DNA from: Stenogyne calaminthoides
Lineage: Eukaryota > Streptophyta > Magnoliopsida > Lamiales > Lamiaceae
DNA: 64,000 nucleotides
Assembly: GCA_037126765.1 (NCBI GenBank)
Contig: JBBCBC010000029.1
Location: 30,502,052 to 30,566,051, forward strand
Reading direction: 5' to 3'
Shown: positions 23,947 to 36,379 of the stretch, in pieces
Numbering within the stretch: the stretch's first letter is position 1
Layout of the letters: the number at the start of each line of letters is the position of its first letter
Made by a program: the position numbers and the translations under genes
The notes under the pieces: generated by a model
Told to the model about the DNA's origin: nothing
Databases searched by the model: none
Seen by the model: only the letters and a program-made list of their open reading frames with translations

Positions 23947-24403
23947 TACAGTGTAATTAGGGACAAATTGCATGTGATGAAAGTGCACACAATGTGTAGA
24001 AAACCATGCATGTGAGGGAAAAGGTATTAGTTTGTTTTTGTGTTTAATGGGGGTGGATTCTCGCCGGAAAGGGATGTTGGGGCGTTGGAGCCGCCGTGTG
24101 CGGCGGTGGGGGTGGTGGTGGAATTTGAGTTGGGATTGGTGTGGAGCTCGATGAAGGCCGTTAATGGTGGGGGTTTTCTTGCATTTTTTTTGGAGGGGTG
24201 ACGGGGGTTTGATTTGAGTTTTAAGCTCTCCTTTATCTTTGTGCAAACATTTTGCTTTTATAGTAATTAATTTAAATGGAACTCAATGTTTTTTTAAAAA
24301 AGAGGGACACTAAACCGTTTCATGGTGAGGCGGGGCATAAATTAGGTATTGATGGTTTTAACACTTTAAGAGGGGTAATGTAATTTGTGTTAAGTTATAC
24401 TTA

Positions 24404-24699
24404 GGGGGTATTTTCAAAACTTATAAGTGATTATAGTCACCTAGAATTATGTGCAAAAGTAATTTGAAGTGTTTTATTTATCTTTTAGTAGTTTAAATAA
24501 GCTCTCATAAACCATAAATTATAAGCTTCAAAGAGGATATTTTTAGTAGCTTATTAGTCTTTTTTTAAAAACTTTTAACTCTTTTTGTAAACATTATTAA
24601 CTTTTTTCTAGAATTATTTTACAAACACTATCAACTTCTACCATTAATCACTTTTCTCATAATTACTTCTTTAAAATCATAAGTTTTTGCAAACACCCC
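24404..24699. mobile_element. Harbinger/Tourist-like MITE in the RGI5-like promoter
   Basis: The left end GGGGGTATTTTCAAAACTTA and the right end, read inverted, GGGGTGTTTGCAAAAACTTA form terminal repeats around a palindromic, AT-rich core (TATAAGTGATTA versus TAATCACTTTTC). It lies about 460 bases upstream of the receptor kinase start. Confidence 0.55.
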
Positions 24700-27600
24700 A
24701 TTCGTGAAGAAAAATTGTTTGATTCATTAAACAAGTTTCATTAGAGTCCTAACAATTTATAAGAGTAAAAATTACTGACCACAGAATGCAGAAAAAGATA
24801 AATCTATCATATGATAAAACCCATAAATAAATTACAAGTAATTTACCACGGTGAATCACCAATTAACCATGGTTGGTGGTAAAATGGCATTGGGACTAGT
24901 TTTTGATGAAAAAAATAATTGGAGCTTAGGGGATTGTGAAAGGCAAAAGAGGGATTGGATTAAGCTGCAAATTCCCATGTCCTTTTCTTTCTCATGTCTC
25001 TATATATTATATATACAAACTGCACAGCGTGAATAAAGAGGAAAATTTAATTGGCTTGTCTTTTCTAATTAATTAAAGTAATTTCTTTTTTTTACTGTTC
25101 TTATTAAATTAATTTGCTCAGTGTGCGGTAAAAAAGAGTGAGATAGAGTGATTTGGTTATCGAGGAAGTGGTAGTGGGTGTGTTTTGGGAGTAGGGCTCA
25201 GTAAAAAAATTGATGTGTCACATGACTCATATTTATATATATACATATTATTATAAGTTGTAGTAATATGTACTCCCAAATTAATTTTAGAGTTAAAAAC
25301 TGTTTCAAATTGGTTTTAATTTTTTTAATAAGTGTAATCTTCCAACGTTACCCTCATTAATTGTATTATTAAGAAAAAGAAAGTACTCCGTCATAAGGCT
25401 CACATTTCTAAATAATTGTTGAAAGATTAAATAACGATAATTTAATTATTTTTTAATTTGTGTGAAATATTCTAAAACATCGTAAAATGAGATGGAGGTA
25501 TGGTAAATTTTATGTATTTATAACTTAAATATCATCTCTAAGACTAATTCCAAAAAAAAAGACACAAGATTTCATGTTAAAAAGTTGCAACTCAATATCT
25601 TAGGTGAAGAAGTATCCTTATATTTAAATTAATATAATTTTTTTGTCTAATAAAAAAAATGAGAAAAATTATACATAAACTATTAAATTAGAAACACAAA
25701 AAATATATATACAAACATATATATAGGGCCTAAAGATTAGGGTTTTCATTAGCTAGGGTTTCGAGTGTGTGAAGTTTTTTAAGTGTACCATAAACAATAA
25801 GAAGAAAAATTAACCTCGATCATGAGAACCTAAATTATAATTATTTCAAGTACTAAAGGTTCTTTTTTCTTTATTACTCACTCAAATCGAGATATTTTGA
25901 GTTGTATTTTCTCTTGTTGAAGATGTTTAGAAAATTATATCGTACGTTCAAATCTAAAACCAAGAGAAATTGCATGAAATCATTAAAATTCAACTTGTCT
26001 ATACGTGTATAATAGTGGGAAGATCAATATATCTTAATGTTGAAGCAAATAATAATTATTTCTTGAATAATAGTGTGGGCATATAGTGTGGATCAAAGGA
26101 TAATTATTTACCTTATAGTTGAACTTGCTCGAGTATAATTCAATCAACACAATGTTATATGTCTCCTAAAGCGATTTGTGTATATTATGATATCATAGTA
26201 ATTAATACACTAAAAAAAAGGTAATTCATTCATTTTTTTAAACGAATTAATTCATTCATAGAATAATAGTAGAATATATAATGGTAGATCAAAATATATA
26301 GACATATATTCTAAATAGGTAGTATTATTTATATTTATAATGGTCATGTTTTAAAAAAATTAGTTTATTTTATACATATATATATAATTTTTTGTACGTA
26401 TACAAATTATAATTTAACTTTGGAGGCAAACGTGAGCTAGAGGAAGTCAAATAAGAACAATAATTAACACAGGAAATTTCAATTAGTGATCATTTTAAAA
26501 TACCAAAAAAAATAAAAAAAAAATCATACCTTTAGCAGAAAGTCATATTTGTAGGTCTTTGCCCAAATGGAGGAATTAATATATAAACAGCTAAAGAACA
26601 AAAAAAGATATTAAGGCATATACTGTTTGGCATGATATTCATGGAGCCCCCAACCTACTACTCATTACACTAGAGTAGTAATGAAAATTATTTTTAAATT
26701 TTAATTTTATTATTTGATGCATCAAAAAGACAATATTAAGATATTAGTATAAAATACTACATAGTGGTGTTTTCCGGTGCCAAATATTCTGCAACCGATA
26801 GTGTATAGTTAGATGATGTTCTACTTCATTGTTATATGTTATTAAATTCATTTTAGTTATGATTCAAATTTGTTTAAATCTCAAAACTCTTCTTTATAAA
26901 ATTGTGTTTTGTGTTTTATTTTGAACTCTGCAATTTGATATTCTCTTGTTTTATTTTAGGGTTTGCACGAAATCTCCTCATAATTTAAAAACGTGGAGCG
27001 AAATTCTCTCGCAATTTAAAAATTGCACAAAAAATTCTCTATAATTTTATTAACTCAAACGAATTATTCATTTTTCTCAAAAATGAGTTAACCATTAAGT
27101 CCCGAATCACGAGAGATTTCACTGAATAATAAGATAAAAATATTAGCTAGTTTATAAAAATAGAGATAATTTATTTAATTTAATAAATCAAATGAGGAGT
27201 TTCGTGCAACTTTCAAATTACGAGGGAATTTTCGCAATATATTCAAACCACGAGAGGGTTTCGTGATATTAACCCTTTTATTTTACCTATTAAGGTCAAG
27301 TCCCAAGCGAAAATGTTCAAGTTTTATTGTTTTTGGTATCAAATGAAACTCAAACAAACTTTTTATTTCTAACGATGTGTGTCTTGAATCAAATGTCGAC
27401 CATTTTGATTTGAGTTCCAATAGTAAGCCAATCATAAGATAGATCAAATTGGAGTTAATAAAATAAAAATAGGTAACATCTTTTCCCCCTATCTTGGGAT
27501 ACTGCTTCGAGCCAAGACATTCAATCGTCATATTTAGATGCAGTAAGATCCAAGCTTCCAACAGAAACATAAAAATAAAATGGTGTAAACCAAAAGTCAT

Positions 27601-28196
27601 TGTAAATTCCACAAACTATGCCAGCATAAGCGTAACAACCAAACAAATGAACATGACTTTAAAAAGAAAAATAAAAGCATATAGATCAAGTAATTTTATC
27701 AAGATTTATAACAAAAATCTATAACTCAGAAAAAAAACATAATCTGACTATTTGTTACCGCAGAACAGACCAAGCATTTCGACGTATACGAAAAATAATA
27801 GAGTTGTGAAATATTCGAGTGCAACATAGGCAGTAAACACGAAAAGTTGTTCTAGACCGCCTATTCGATTATAGACAAGTTCTATCAATGTACAGTTATA
27901 ACAATGCAGGGCATATGAGACACATTTGATGTTAAATATAAAAATTGGAAGGTAAAATGAGCATTAGCTTACATCATCCGGAAGAATTGCAGAAGGGGCG
28001 TTTGGTATCCACCTATATCAGCAATTGTTCGTCAGTTTGATTTTTGACGGGCTTAATACGAGATGGAGAACGTTCCAACTGCTAAATGAACAAGCTACAC
28101 CTTTAAGCATGGTTCTTTTCAGCACTTCTGAGAGCTCCGTTAGAAAATTTCAGTCCTTTTTTACTGACAAATTTCGTTATATCAAGATTTCCAGAT
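24700..28196. other. intergenic spacer with one MITE, no gene seen
   Basis: Strongly AT-rich. No open frame resembles a protein. The part after about 27980 is probably the 3' untranslated region of the S1-domain gene. The MITE at 26959-27275 is listed separately. Confidence 0.55.
26959..27275. mobile_element. MITE with TTTTA target duplication
   Basis: It begins GGGTTTGCACGAAATCTCCTC and ends, read inverted, GGGTTAATATCACGAAACCC. It is flanked on both sides by TTTTA (26954-26958 and 27276-27280). Subterminal CACGAGAG/CTCGTAATTT blocks also mirror each other. It is 317 bp and non-coding. The superfamily is uncertain. Confidence 0.6.
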
Positions 28197-31100
28197 TCAA
28201 GGACTGGTCTCACTGTCTCGTTCAAACTTGAACCATTTCCAGTTGGAATAGAATTTTTCTTCATCTTCGAAAGGCAAGCCATCCATGGGAAGGGGTTCTA
28301 ATTTTCGTGGAGTGGAAACAGCTGTAAACTTCTTCCTGTACTTCTTAGCCATCTCCTCAGCTTCAGAAAATACTTTCTGAATAAAATGGAAAAATGTGTA
28401 TGAATGGTCATTATTTTAGATTTAGGAAAACAGTTTTATCATATGAAAAAATAGAACAAGCAATGGAAATTGGTTGTTTACCTCCCGGTTCGATAAAAAT
28501 AAACCAGGCTCGCTTTCAAGTGCAGCGATGCTGCAAGGCAAAAATCCAATTTCATCGAGTGAACATGTAAAGAAACAATAGAATAGTGAAGATTTACCCC
28601 AAGGAAATTTTTTCAGGAAACAACGACTTCAAGACTAGTACTTTAACCTCTTCATCAACTGATAGTACATCACTAACAGAAGTGATAAGCCCTCGAGTTA
28701 TGTTTGAAATATGCAGCAATCCACTGCCAAAGATCAAAATATGTTGGGGATTAATTACTCCAATTACTTTTAATGAAAAAAATGTCAAGACTTTCAGGAT
28801 AAATTTTCACCTCCTATTAGTATCACCTATCCTTATCTGGGCCCCATATGGATAAATTTTCCTCACCGTTCCTTCAAGAAGTGTTCCATCTTGAAGATGC
28901 ATCATCTCCTATAATCGAGAAGCGAGGCAGATAAAAGAAAGCCATCAAGAAATTGGGAGGCAAAGATGAAATGAAAGTACGGAATTAATTGATACGAAAT
29001 ACGAACCCAAGCGTCCTTCTCACTGAGTATTAAGTCGTTTGTATCTTCATTTATTCTAGTAATTTGCACGAATATTCTCCGTCCCACCTGCAACATCAAG
29101 ATGTAAGTATTGAGAGGGCGTACAGCTCAATGCAAAAGTATACTTATGCAAGCGAAAGAAGCTTAATAAGCCAAAATATATCATGGACATTGGTCATTTA
29201 ACAATTATATATGTTAGCTCAACACGTCTGATGGAGAAAAGGGCAGAAACTTAAAAGAGAAAATGGAACGGTTTATTGAATGAAAGGTATGGGACTTAAC
29301 TGCCCAACCTATAGGCCGATTACAAGATACTTTCTGCTTGCTACAACAATTAGTTTTATCCCTTACTTATTTAAGACTATACCTAATTATCAGCCCACGA
29401 ATCTGCCCAAAAACAATTAAACATTCGACCAACCAATTAGCTAACTCTGAAAAAAAGGCTGGATTATCTCTATCAACTTTTAATGTCATTAACGCTTCAG
29501 ATGTATTTGAGGATAGTAGTCTCATTTATTTAACCAGCAAATTCCAAGCACTCCTTCTAATTAGAAGTTAATTGATTAAGGAATGGATTTGAAATCTATC
29601 ATCCGCATTCTAAACTATCTAAATATTTCTAGAGTGAGTTTGGTGAATCCTCTCCTTGAATAAAAAGGTTCAATCCAAAATGCGAACAATACGAAAAGAA
29701 ATTTCAATCTAGGGTCTGATTTACTTATCTGACTAGTTGGGCTGAGATCAGATATGAAGTTAGATTGTCCTTGCTTCTCGGTAGAAGCATATACAGAAGC
29801 AGAAACATCCACGGCTTTTCACTTGGGATTGCAGTGCTCATGTATGAACACAATAATATTAAATTATTAAGTCCAAATCTCAGATACTACTGCAGAATTC
29901 ACCCACACAGATAAGCACAATTTCAATTATTAAAATCTACTACAAACTAACTTGCTTTTTTGTTGCACATATCCTTCTCTACGGGCTCAGCCAAGTAGGT
30001 TATTCTAATTATATTCATATACCAACACACAAACAAGTTAACTATTTGAAAGCAAATAAACAAGAGAAATAGTAATTGACGTACGTTCTCTTTTAGTTCT
30101 GTAAAATTGTTAACTCTGTTCAGCAATTCTGGTTTTGGAAGAAAAGCCCTCAAACCCTGTAAAACAAAATTGTCATAGAATTATAGGTATATATAGATAT
30201 ATTCCAGCTACACATGCATTTGAAAACACAGAGAAAGTTCACCTCTATTCTTGTGAGGAGACCTCCAGTATTCCATTCTGTTACTTTTACTTCAATTGGT
30301 TCATTGAGTTGTTTAATCTGCAAAATTAAACAAATATAATGTAAACATATATCACCCAAGGAAATCTGAAGACCAGCTTTGAGACTGTGAAAGGTATGGA
30401 TTTTTACAGGCTCCTAAAGCTTAGAAATGCAACCACAAGAATTTGAGATGGGGGTAATAAAACAGACTTCTGATATAAACTAGCTAAGTAATTAACCACA
30501 GTTAAGACACAGTACTAAGCACAAAAATAACCCAATAACCATGAGTGAAAACGTAAAGAAGAAAAAAAACAAATAAGCCCCAATAACAGCTCGTCTAATC
30601 AGTTCAGATCAGTTGTTTTATGTATGTTCCAAGGGGATTTGAACTTAAGCTAGATGGATAGCGAAAAAATAACCTTTTTCCTGTGTATTATCAATGTGAC
30701 ACAAAAACATCGATGACAATTAAAAGAAGAGATTTCGAATTTATAGATATGATGGTGTCTCCCGCATGCCAATCAACTATATACATAAGCTACTTTTCTG
30801 TGCGTTTTAAGAATTTTGAAGAAGGTATTAACACTCGTATCAAATGGTCATCATTTGTTATTTTGAAGTTCGAAATTCATGGCAAAACTATCAAAGATAC
30901 ACCTTAGGGATTAACCGTAGATAATCTATATATGGAAATGCACGAGTTAACAGCAATTATCTACTCTACCAATCTTAATATACATTCTTCCCCTCATTCT
31001 CCCACGAATTCAGATAGACAAACCAAACCCAATACAATCACATGATAAATCATCGACATAACTCAAAATTCAATCAAATTTCCATGACTATTCGCAGAAA

Positions 31101-31961
31101 AAGAACGAAAAGGACCTGCCTCACTCGGTGCCACGCGATACGTCTGAACAGCTTTCTCGTTGACAGCAAAGGCCTTCCACCAAGAGTCCTTCCAAGAACC
31201 TCAGCAAAAAGAACGGTCCCGGGCTCCACAACGGGCCTTCCCGCCTTTGGTTCACCACTCATCACCTCATCATTCCTCACAATTCCAATTTTGCCCCTCA
31301 CTAGAAACTCTTCTGCATCCTTCTCCAAATCACATAACAAATTATCCAACTCCTTATCATACAGAGGCAACACTTCTTTGGTTAGCATCGTCCCCAACAT
31401 ATCCGCGCCCACATTCACATCGAGCTTATTCTCATTGCCCGAAACCACTACCCCAACCACAAAATCGCCCGATTTCGGCTCATAATACTCCACATCAACT
31501 CTCGCATTCTTCTCCTCAATTGAACTATCATTTTGACTAATTTCCTCCTCAAATGGCCTAAAAAACTTGTAAAAGGGTTCTAATATTTCATCCTTATCAG
31601 GTTTTTTGGGCTCATCTACCTCTAATTCCTCAACAGCCCCATTATTCACTAGCTTCGGAGAAGGCTTATTCAGTAACTCAAGCTCTTCGGTTTCTTCTCC
31701 ATTTTCAGGCCTTTTCGGCAAAATTGTACCCTTAAATCCCTCAAACACTCCGTTCTTAGTGCATAATCGAACATGTGTGGGTCTAATTTTATGTAATTTG
31801 ACAAAAACACGCGAATTTCTGCAATAATTTAAACGGGGCTTGGGGTTCTGAGCAGGCGGGAAAATGGCGGTGGAGATAGAAACATTGGTGAGTGGTAGAG
31901 ATGAACTGAAGATAGAGGACTTACTATTGCAGCCGGGAACGGGATAAGTGATGATTTGCAT
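28197..31961 (-). CDS. PDE338: plastid S1-domain RNA-binding protein, PDE338/RLSB-like
   Basis: Related to Arabidopsis PDE338 (At1g71720) and maize RLSB, a plastid protein that binds rbcL mRNA and supports Rubisco large-subunit expression. Eight exons join in frame: 31961-31116, 30317-30243, 30156-30085, 29087-29007, 28908-28811, 28723-28598, 28530-28482 and 28376-28197, giving 508 residues. The N terminus (MQIITYPVPGCNSKSSIFSS) is Ser-rich and suits a plastid transit peptide; an acidic region follows. S1-like modules: GDFVVGVVVSGNENKLDVNV (about 165-245), IKQLNEPIEVKVTEWNTGG to LILSEKDAW (283-358), and LQDGTLLEGTVRKIYPYGAQ to SLFPEKISLG (about 363-435). The C terminus has FYSNWKWFKFERD. All introns are GT-AG and all phases agree, so the gene looks intact. 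Confidence 0.9.
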
Positions 31962-32389
31962 CTCTGCTTATCGTGCGCACCCACCGCGTACACGGTGCGG
32001 GTTTGGTGGTTTGCCGCTTCTTTTTTATCCGTTCGTTGGGGGCTTAATACGTGCGCCGTCCGTGAGAGCATTGCGGCCAAAATATACTCAGAGGAGATGG
32101 GTCCCACTCCAAAATATCAATGCTAAGTACTTTTTTCATCAAAAAACTATGAAAATTGAAACCCATTTTATTTTTCGTCAAAGTCATTAAATAATGTAAC
32201 AATCCTACAGTTCTATTATATTCATTAATGCATATTACTACAAAAAATTAATAGGAGGACAAATTTAGAATATAATATATTTTTATATTGCTATGAAATT
32301 ATAAAAATTTGACAAAAAAAAATCTCTAAAAAAAAAAATAGGTCAGAAGGTATACGTTGGGATATTTTAATTTTGATTATTTATGTCAA

Positions 32390-33620
32390 AACATTGTGTA
32401 ATTATCAAGTTGTATTGTTTAAGTTCATTTCTATAGGTAACAAGTCGAGGGCGGAACTGAACAAGGTGAGGGGAACTGATCTGAAGTCTCCTGAGAAAAT
32501 AGACATGAAGATAAGTGGCCTGAATGAAAAATTGGCCCGAGGAAAAGTGGTCTGAATGGAAGAAGGCTGAGTCCAAGATCGCTGAACGTCAGATGGCCTG
32601 AATGCTGAATTGCTGGAATCCTGAATGCCGGAATCCTGAGTGTTGGAATCGTGAATGTTGTAATCCTGAGTGCTGGAATCTTGAATGTTGAATGCTGGAT
32701 TCCTAAATGCTAAATGCTGGAATCCTGAATGCTGAATGCTGGAATCCTGAATCATGAATGCTGATTCCTGAATGTTGAATGCTGATTTCAGAAGGCCTGA
32801 ATGCTGACTTGGACCAATTAGAGGAGGTCAAAAAGCCTGCCAAAAAGCTGCAGAAATTACAGAATAGTATGGATTTGAATGTGACTTTCTCCAACGGTAA
32901 CATTCAAATCCACACTATAAATACAAGTTCTTCATATTAAGTGGGGAAAATGCTATCAAGCTAAAAGTCATATCCTCAGGCATTCCCACCATAGAACACA
33001 AATCTGTAGATATCCAAAATATATTCAAGAGTGTTCTAAACCCAACCAAAGCAACAAATGTTAAATCCTAAGCTTAGAGAGATTTTCCCAACCTTGGCAT
33101 AAAAGTTATATCATTGTAAGGAAAAATCTCAACCTAGTTGGAGACAACATCAAACCCAAACCCTCATTCTTGAGAGAGAAGTAGTGGTTAAGTGCAGGTA
33201 GTTGAAGAGGCAATCTCATGAAGGGTGATAAGTCCAGAGGCGAACCCTAAGTCCAGTTGAGTGAGAACTCATTAAACATCTGTGAGCAATCCCGCAAGGG
33301 AGGGTAGGCAATCCCGTGGAGGGGGATAAGTCCCGTTTGAGTGAGAGCTCTATAAATATTTGATTGTACTGTGTTGACTAACACAATAAACTAGTCGAGC
33401 GAGTTGAAGGAATCTCCCTGTGGATAAGGGAGAGTGGACGTAGGAGCTTGAGTCTCCAAACCACTATACTTTGTTGTGTTCTTTATTGCTTTATGTTCTT
33501 GTCATGAGAAAATGTTTAATAACAAGCAAATCATTTTTGTCAGAGAAAGAAAATTTTAAAAACCACATTTTCCCCTCTCCCTTTTTTCCATAAAATTAAA
33601 TTATTTTTTCGGTACCAACA
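32390..33620 (+). mobile_element. LTR-like retrotransposon remnant
   Basis: No coding sequence. The stretch has the order of an LTR: a repetitive U3-like part (the minisatellite at 32560-32810), a TATA box at 32918-32926 (CACTATAAATACAAG), then an R/U5-like text with repeated GGGATAAGTCC / GAGTGAGAGCTC / GGCAATCCCG blocks (33215-33360). It ends in a T-rich stretch and GGTACCAACA near 33614. The U5-like text resembles plant Copia LTRs. Neither terminal TG..CA pair nor target duplication could be fixed, so the ends are approximate. Confidence 0.45.
32560..32810. repeat. CTGAATGCTGGAATC minisatellite
   Basis: Short units, CTGAATGC, TGGAATCCTGAATGC and variants (TGTTGGAATCGTGAATGT), are reiterated some 15 times without a fixed period. 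On the opposite strand they read as repeats of IQHSAF/IQDSS-type codons, which explains the spurious long open frame there. Confidence 0.8.
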
Positions 33621-34348
33621 ATATATAACCATGCGGGATTTTTTTTTTCCCTGATAAGTTTCTTACATTATGGTTTTGATTCTAATGATTTTCAAATATT
33701 GAAATATTAATTTTATGTTTTTCTTTCTAATCATGTGGCTTGTGATTTATGGTAATCCTTCATGTAGCCTGCTAAAGTGTTCATTTTTTTAATTTTTTAA
33801 TTTTTTATCTCTGGTAATCCTTCATGACACTTGGGCCAAAATTGTTTCTAAAAAATTAATATTTGTTGTGATCCTTTTATCTTTCCTTTCCAGTTGCCAT
33901 TATTAATTAGACCATACTTGATCTTTTGGGCCAAACTAATTGAGGATGGGCTACGCCTTATGAGACAAATGGCCAGTCAAATTAATGAGATTGGCTTATT
34001 TGAGTATTTGGGCCCTTTTTGTTGGAGTTTGGTCAAATAATGTTATGGATTAATCTATTTAATAACACTTGTAATATTATATATATGAGACCCATTTGCA
34101 TGAAACGGAGCATAAATTGAGCATTGTCACTTTAACACTTTATAAGGAGTGAGTGTGATTTGTGCTAAATTGTATCCCGTCTTTGATAAGTGACTCATGG
34201 ATGCAAATCACGAGAATTCATATTTTTTCTCGAATTTATCATTGAGAGGTAAAGGATTGAATCTTTTTAAGAAATAAAGTTTTTGGTCGGAATATGAATA
34301 AAACCGAAAGATCCGTTAACTATTAACGGTTACTAGAACGAATCACAC

Positions 34349-34371
34349 TTTTACCACTAAACTATACCCGC
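34349..34371 (-). pseudogene. trnG-UCC: trnG-UCC 5' exon (plastid-derived)
   Basis: On the minus strand GCGGGTATAGTTTAGTGGTA plus AAA matches the 23-base first exon of plastid trnG-UCC. It is followed by GTGTGATTCG, the group II intron start. The intron runs off into the insertion boundary and the second exon is absent. Confidence 0.8.
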
Positions 34372-34995
34372 TACAATATAATTATTGTATACAAATGGAC
34401 CTTTTTTTCGAACAAGATCATTGAGCATGATCGAATGTAGATAGATCATCAAAGAATGATCAAAACGAGAACGTTGCACTTTTTTAATAGGAGATCCTAA
34501 TTTAATGAGATTCGGAAAGAGGCTTCATTTAAATTAAATAACTAAAAACGAAAAAAATTCTCTTTTGTTGAAGATAAGATCGACTGTATAAAAAAAAACA
34601 CTAAAATCATAATAGAAAAAAAGAAGAATCGATAGTTTATTTTTGAGTTCGGTAAAATAGAACAAGAAAAAGAATGTAAATAGTCTTTGTTCTTTTTTTT
34701 TGTTGTTGCTTGAATATCAAATATTCAATTGAATATAATAATATAAAATATAATAATATAATATAAAAAGTCTTTTTTGTTTTCAAATCGAGATATCGAT
34801 AAATCATTATTTATCTATAATTCGCTTGGAACAAAAAAAAAAAAAGAGTCCCATTAGGTAATCGACCGGCCGGGCCATGAGAATAAGAAGTCTTTCGAAC
34901 AAAATCAACACAAATGGGTCTTGCTTTTTTTTTAGTTCGATTGGTTGCGCTGGTCGAGCCCATCTTTTAGATAAAGGAAATTCAGGGTTTGTGGA

Positions 34996-34996
<1 letters not shown>

Positions 34997-35030
<34 letters not shown>
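34997..35030. repeat. (AT)n microsatellite in the plastid insertion
   Basis: About 17 AT dinucleotides sit in the trnG-trnS spacer. Plastid spacers often hold short AT tracts, but this length suggests expansion after transfer to the nucleus. Confidence 0.85.
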
Positions 35031-35034
<4 letters not shown>

Positions 35035-35097
35035 GAATAGAAAGGAAGAAAAGATTCCTTACATTATGTGTAATGTAGTAATTATCTTTTTCAATTG

Positions 35098-35192
35098 GGA
35101 GAGATGGTTGAGTGGACTAAAGCGTCGGATTGCTAATCCGCTGTACGAAGTTATTCGCATCGAGGGTTCAAATCCTCTCTTTTCGCTTTCCG
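35098..35192 (+). pseudogene. trnS-GCU: trnS-GCU (plastid-derived)
   Basis: GGAGAGATGGTTGAGTGGAC, anticodon arm GGATTGCTAATCC with anticodon GCT, and T arm GAGGGTTCAAATCCTC identify plastid tRNA-Ser(GCU). The 3' acceptor strand is interrupted by extra bases (TCTCTTTTCGCTTTCCG), so it is unlikely to make a functional tRNA. Confidence 0.85.
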
Positions 35193-35304
35193 GTGATGAA
35201 TTGATTTGGTTTTTTCGATTTTTAAAATCTTAGTGAAACGTGTAGAATAGATAAAATCCTAAGAAAATTTTCAAATTAACCAAACCCAAGGAAACCCCCA
35301 GATT

Positions 35305-35417
35305 TTATTCTTCACGTCCGTGATTTTCGCCACTGGATCATTGGATAGGAATCCAAAGATAAAGAGAGACACAAAAAATATCACTACGGTATAAACGAAG
35401 AGTTTCAGAGTAAGCAT
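35305..35417 (-). pseudogene. psbI: psbI (plastid-derived, frameshifted)
   Basis: It encodes [19 protein letters not shown] and on to LSNDP, as in the photosystem II reaction-centre subunit PsbI (36 residues). After the proline, a changed stretch (GTGGCGAAAATCAC) adds two bases, so the normal ending and stop (at 35305-35307) are out of frame. A nuclear fossil. Confidence 0.88.
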
Positions 35418-35787
35418 TACACAATCTCCAAGATGGTTTTTTTGAAAAAAAAGAGAATAGATCTTCTATTTTTCTACCGCATATCCTAAAGAAATGAGGT
35501 TTTTCTAGAAATGCATTGTCACAAATGAATTTGTTTTTCATTAACCCAAATTTTGGTTTATATCCGAATTCGATATTCTATTGTGGGAGACCCAAATAGG
35601 GTTAGGGTCTTTCGAGTGAAAAGGGGTCAAAAAGGAAATCGGGTAAGCCCGTTTTTGGCGACTATACACGAATTTCAAAATGTGGATCGAGGGTTCATAC
35701 TTAAAACTTATCTTATTTTTTTTTCAATTGTTAGAATTTTTTTATCGAGGAAATCATAAATTTTCTAGGAATATTATTATTCAGATC

Positions 35788-35974
35788 TCATCGAAAAACT
35801 TACAAAGCAATTTTGCCAAACAAAAGCTAAGAGAAAAAAAAAAAAAACAGAGGTATCACTCGCATAACATCCACGATTGATTCAAAAAATAGGCTTCGGA
35901 CAATTTGTCAAGAAAAACTACTCGAATAAAAGGAGAATTAATACAAATACGATCAAACTAACGATATTAAGCAT
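35788..35974 (-). pseudogene. psbK: psbK (plastid-derived, premature stop)
   Basis: Start MLNIVSLIVFVLILLLFE, then TAG. The remainder, in various frames, retains the nucleotide pattern of psbK (GGATGTTATGCGAGTGATAC, AGCTTTTGTTTGGCAAAATT). The photosystem II subunit PsbK is about 61 residues. This copy is truncated after 18 codons and has an expanded A-run near 35835. Confidence 0.8.
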
Positions 35975-36309
35975 AACATACATTTTGTTCTTGGAGATAA
36001 TTGCATTTTGGTTGCGTTTTTGATATAAGGAAAAAGAAAGTAAGTAAGGTAGATAAAAACCTTTCTTTTTCTTTGAATCCACCCAACCAAAAATCCTCCA
36101 ATTCTCAAAGGAGAATAGAAGAAATCATACTTTCATACAATATCTTAATTGAATTCTATGTAATGATCAATAAATGAAGTTCAATTCTATATCTATATGT
36201 ATCAAAATCCTAGTGCCAATCGATTCTATAGATCTATAGCTATTTGATTTGGAGTTCACAAAAAGCAATACCAATATTATTGTTTCTTAGTGTCGATTAG
36301 AAATTGAAA

Positions 36310-36379
36310 TGGGGCGTGGCCAAGTGGTAAGGAACGGGTTTTGGTCCCGCTTATTCGAGGTTCGAATCTTTCCGTCCAA
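36310..36379 (+). pseudogene. trnQ-UUG: trnQ-UUG (plastid-derived)
   Basis: TGGGGCGTGGCCAAGTGGTA, anticodon loop in ACGGGTTTTGGTCCCGC (anticodon TTG), and GAGGTTCGAATC identify plastid tRNA-Gln(UUG). Single-base losses in the D arm (AAGGAACG) and near the 3' end (CCGTCCAA) suggest decay. Confidence 0.85.

Noticed and set aside
31042..31485. 147-codon open frame on the plus strand
   Set aside because: It is the antisense shadow of exon 1 of the S1-domain gene, whose eight exons join in frame on the minus strand.
32405..32903. Open frames on the minus strand rich in IQHSAF/IQDSS repeats
   Set aside because: They are translations of the CTGAATGC minisatellite, not a protein with its own codon use.
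35098..36379. Functional tRNA genes or live photosystem genes
   Set aside because: They are plastid-derived fossils: indels in the tRNAs, a frameshift in psbI and an early stop in psbK, in nuclear surroundings.
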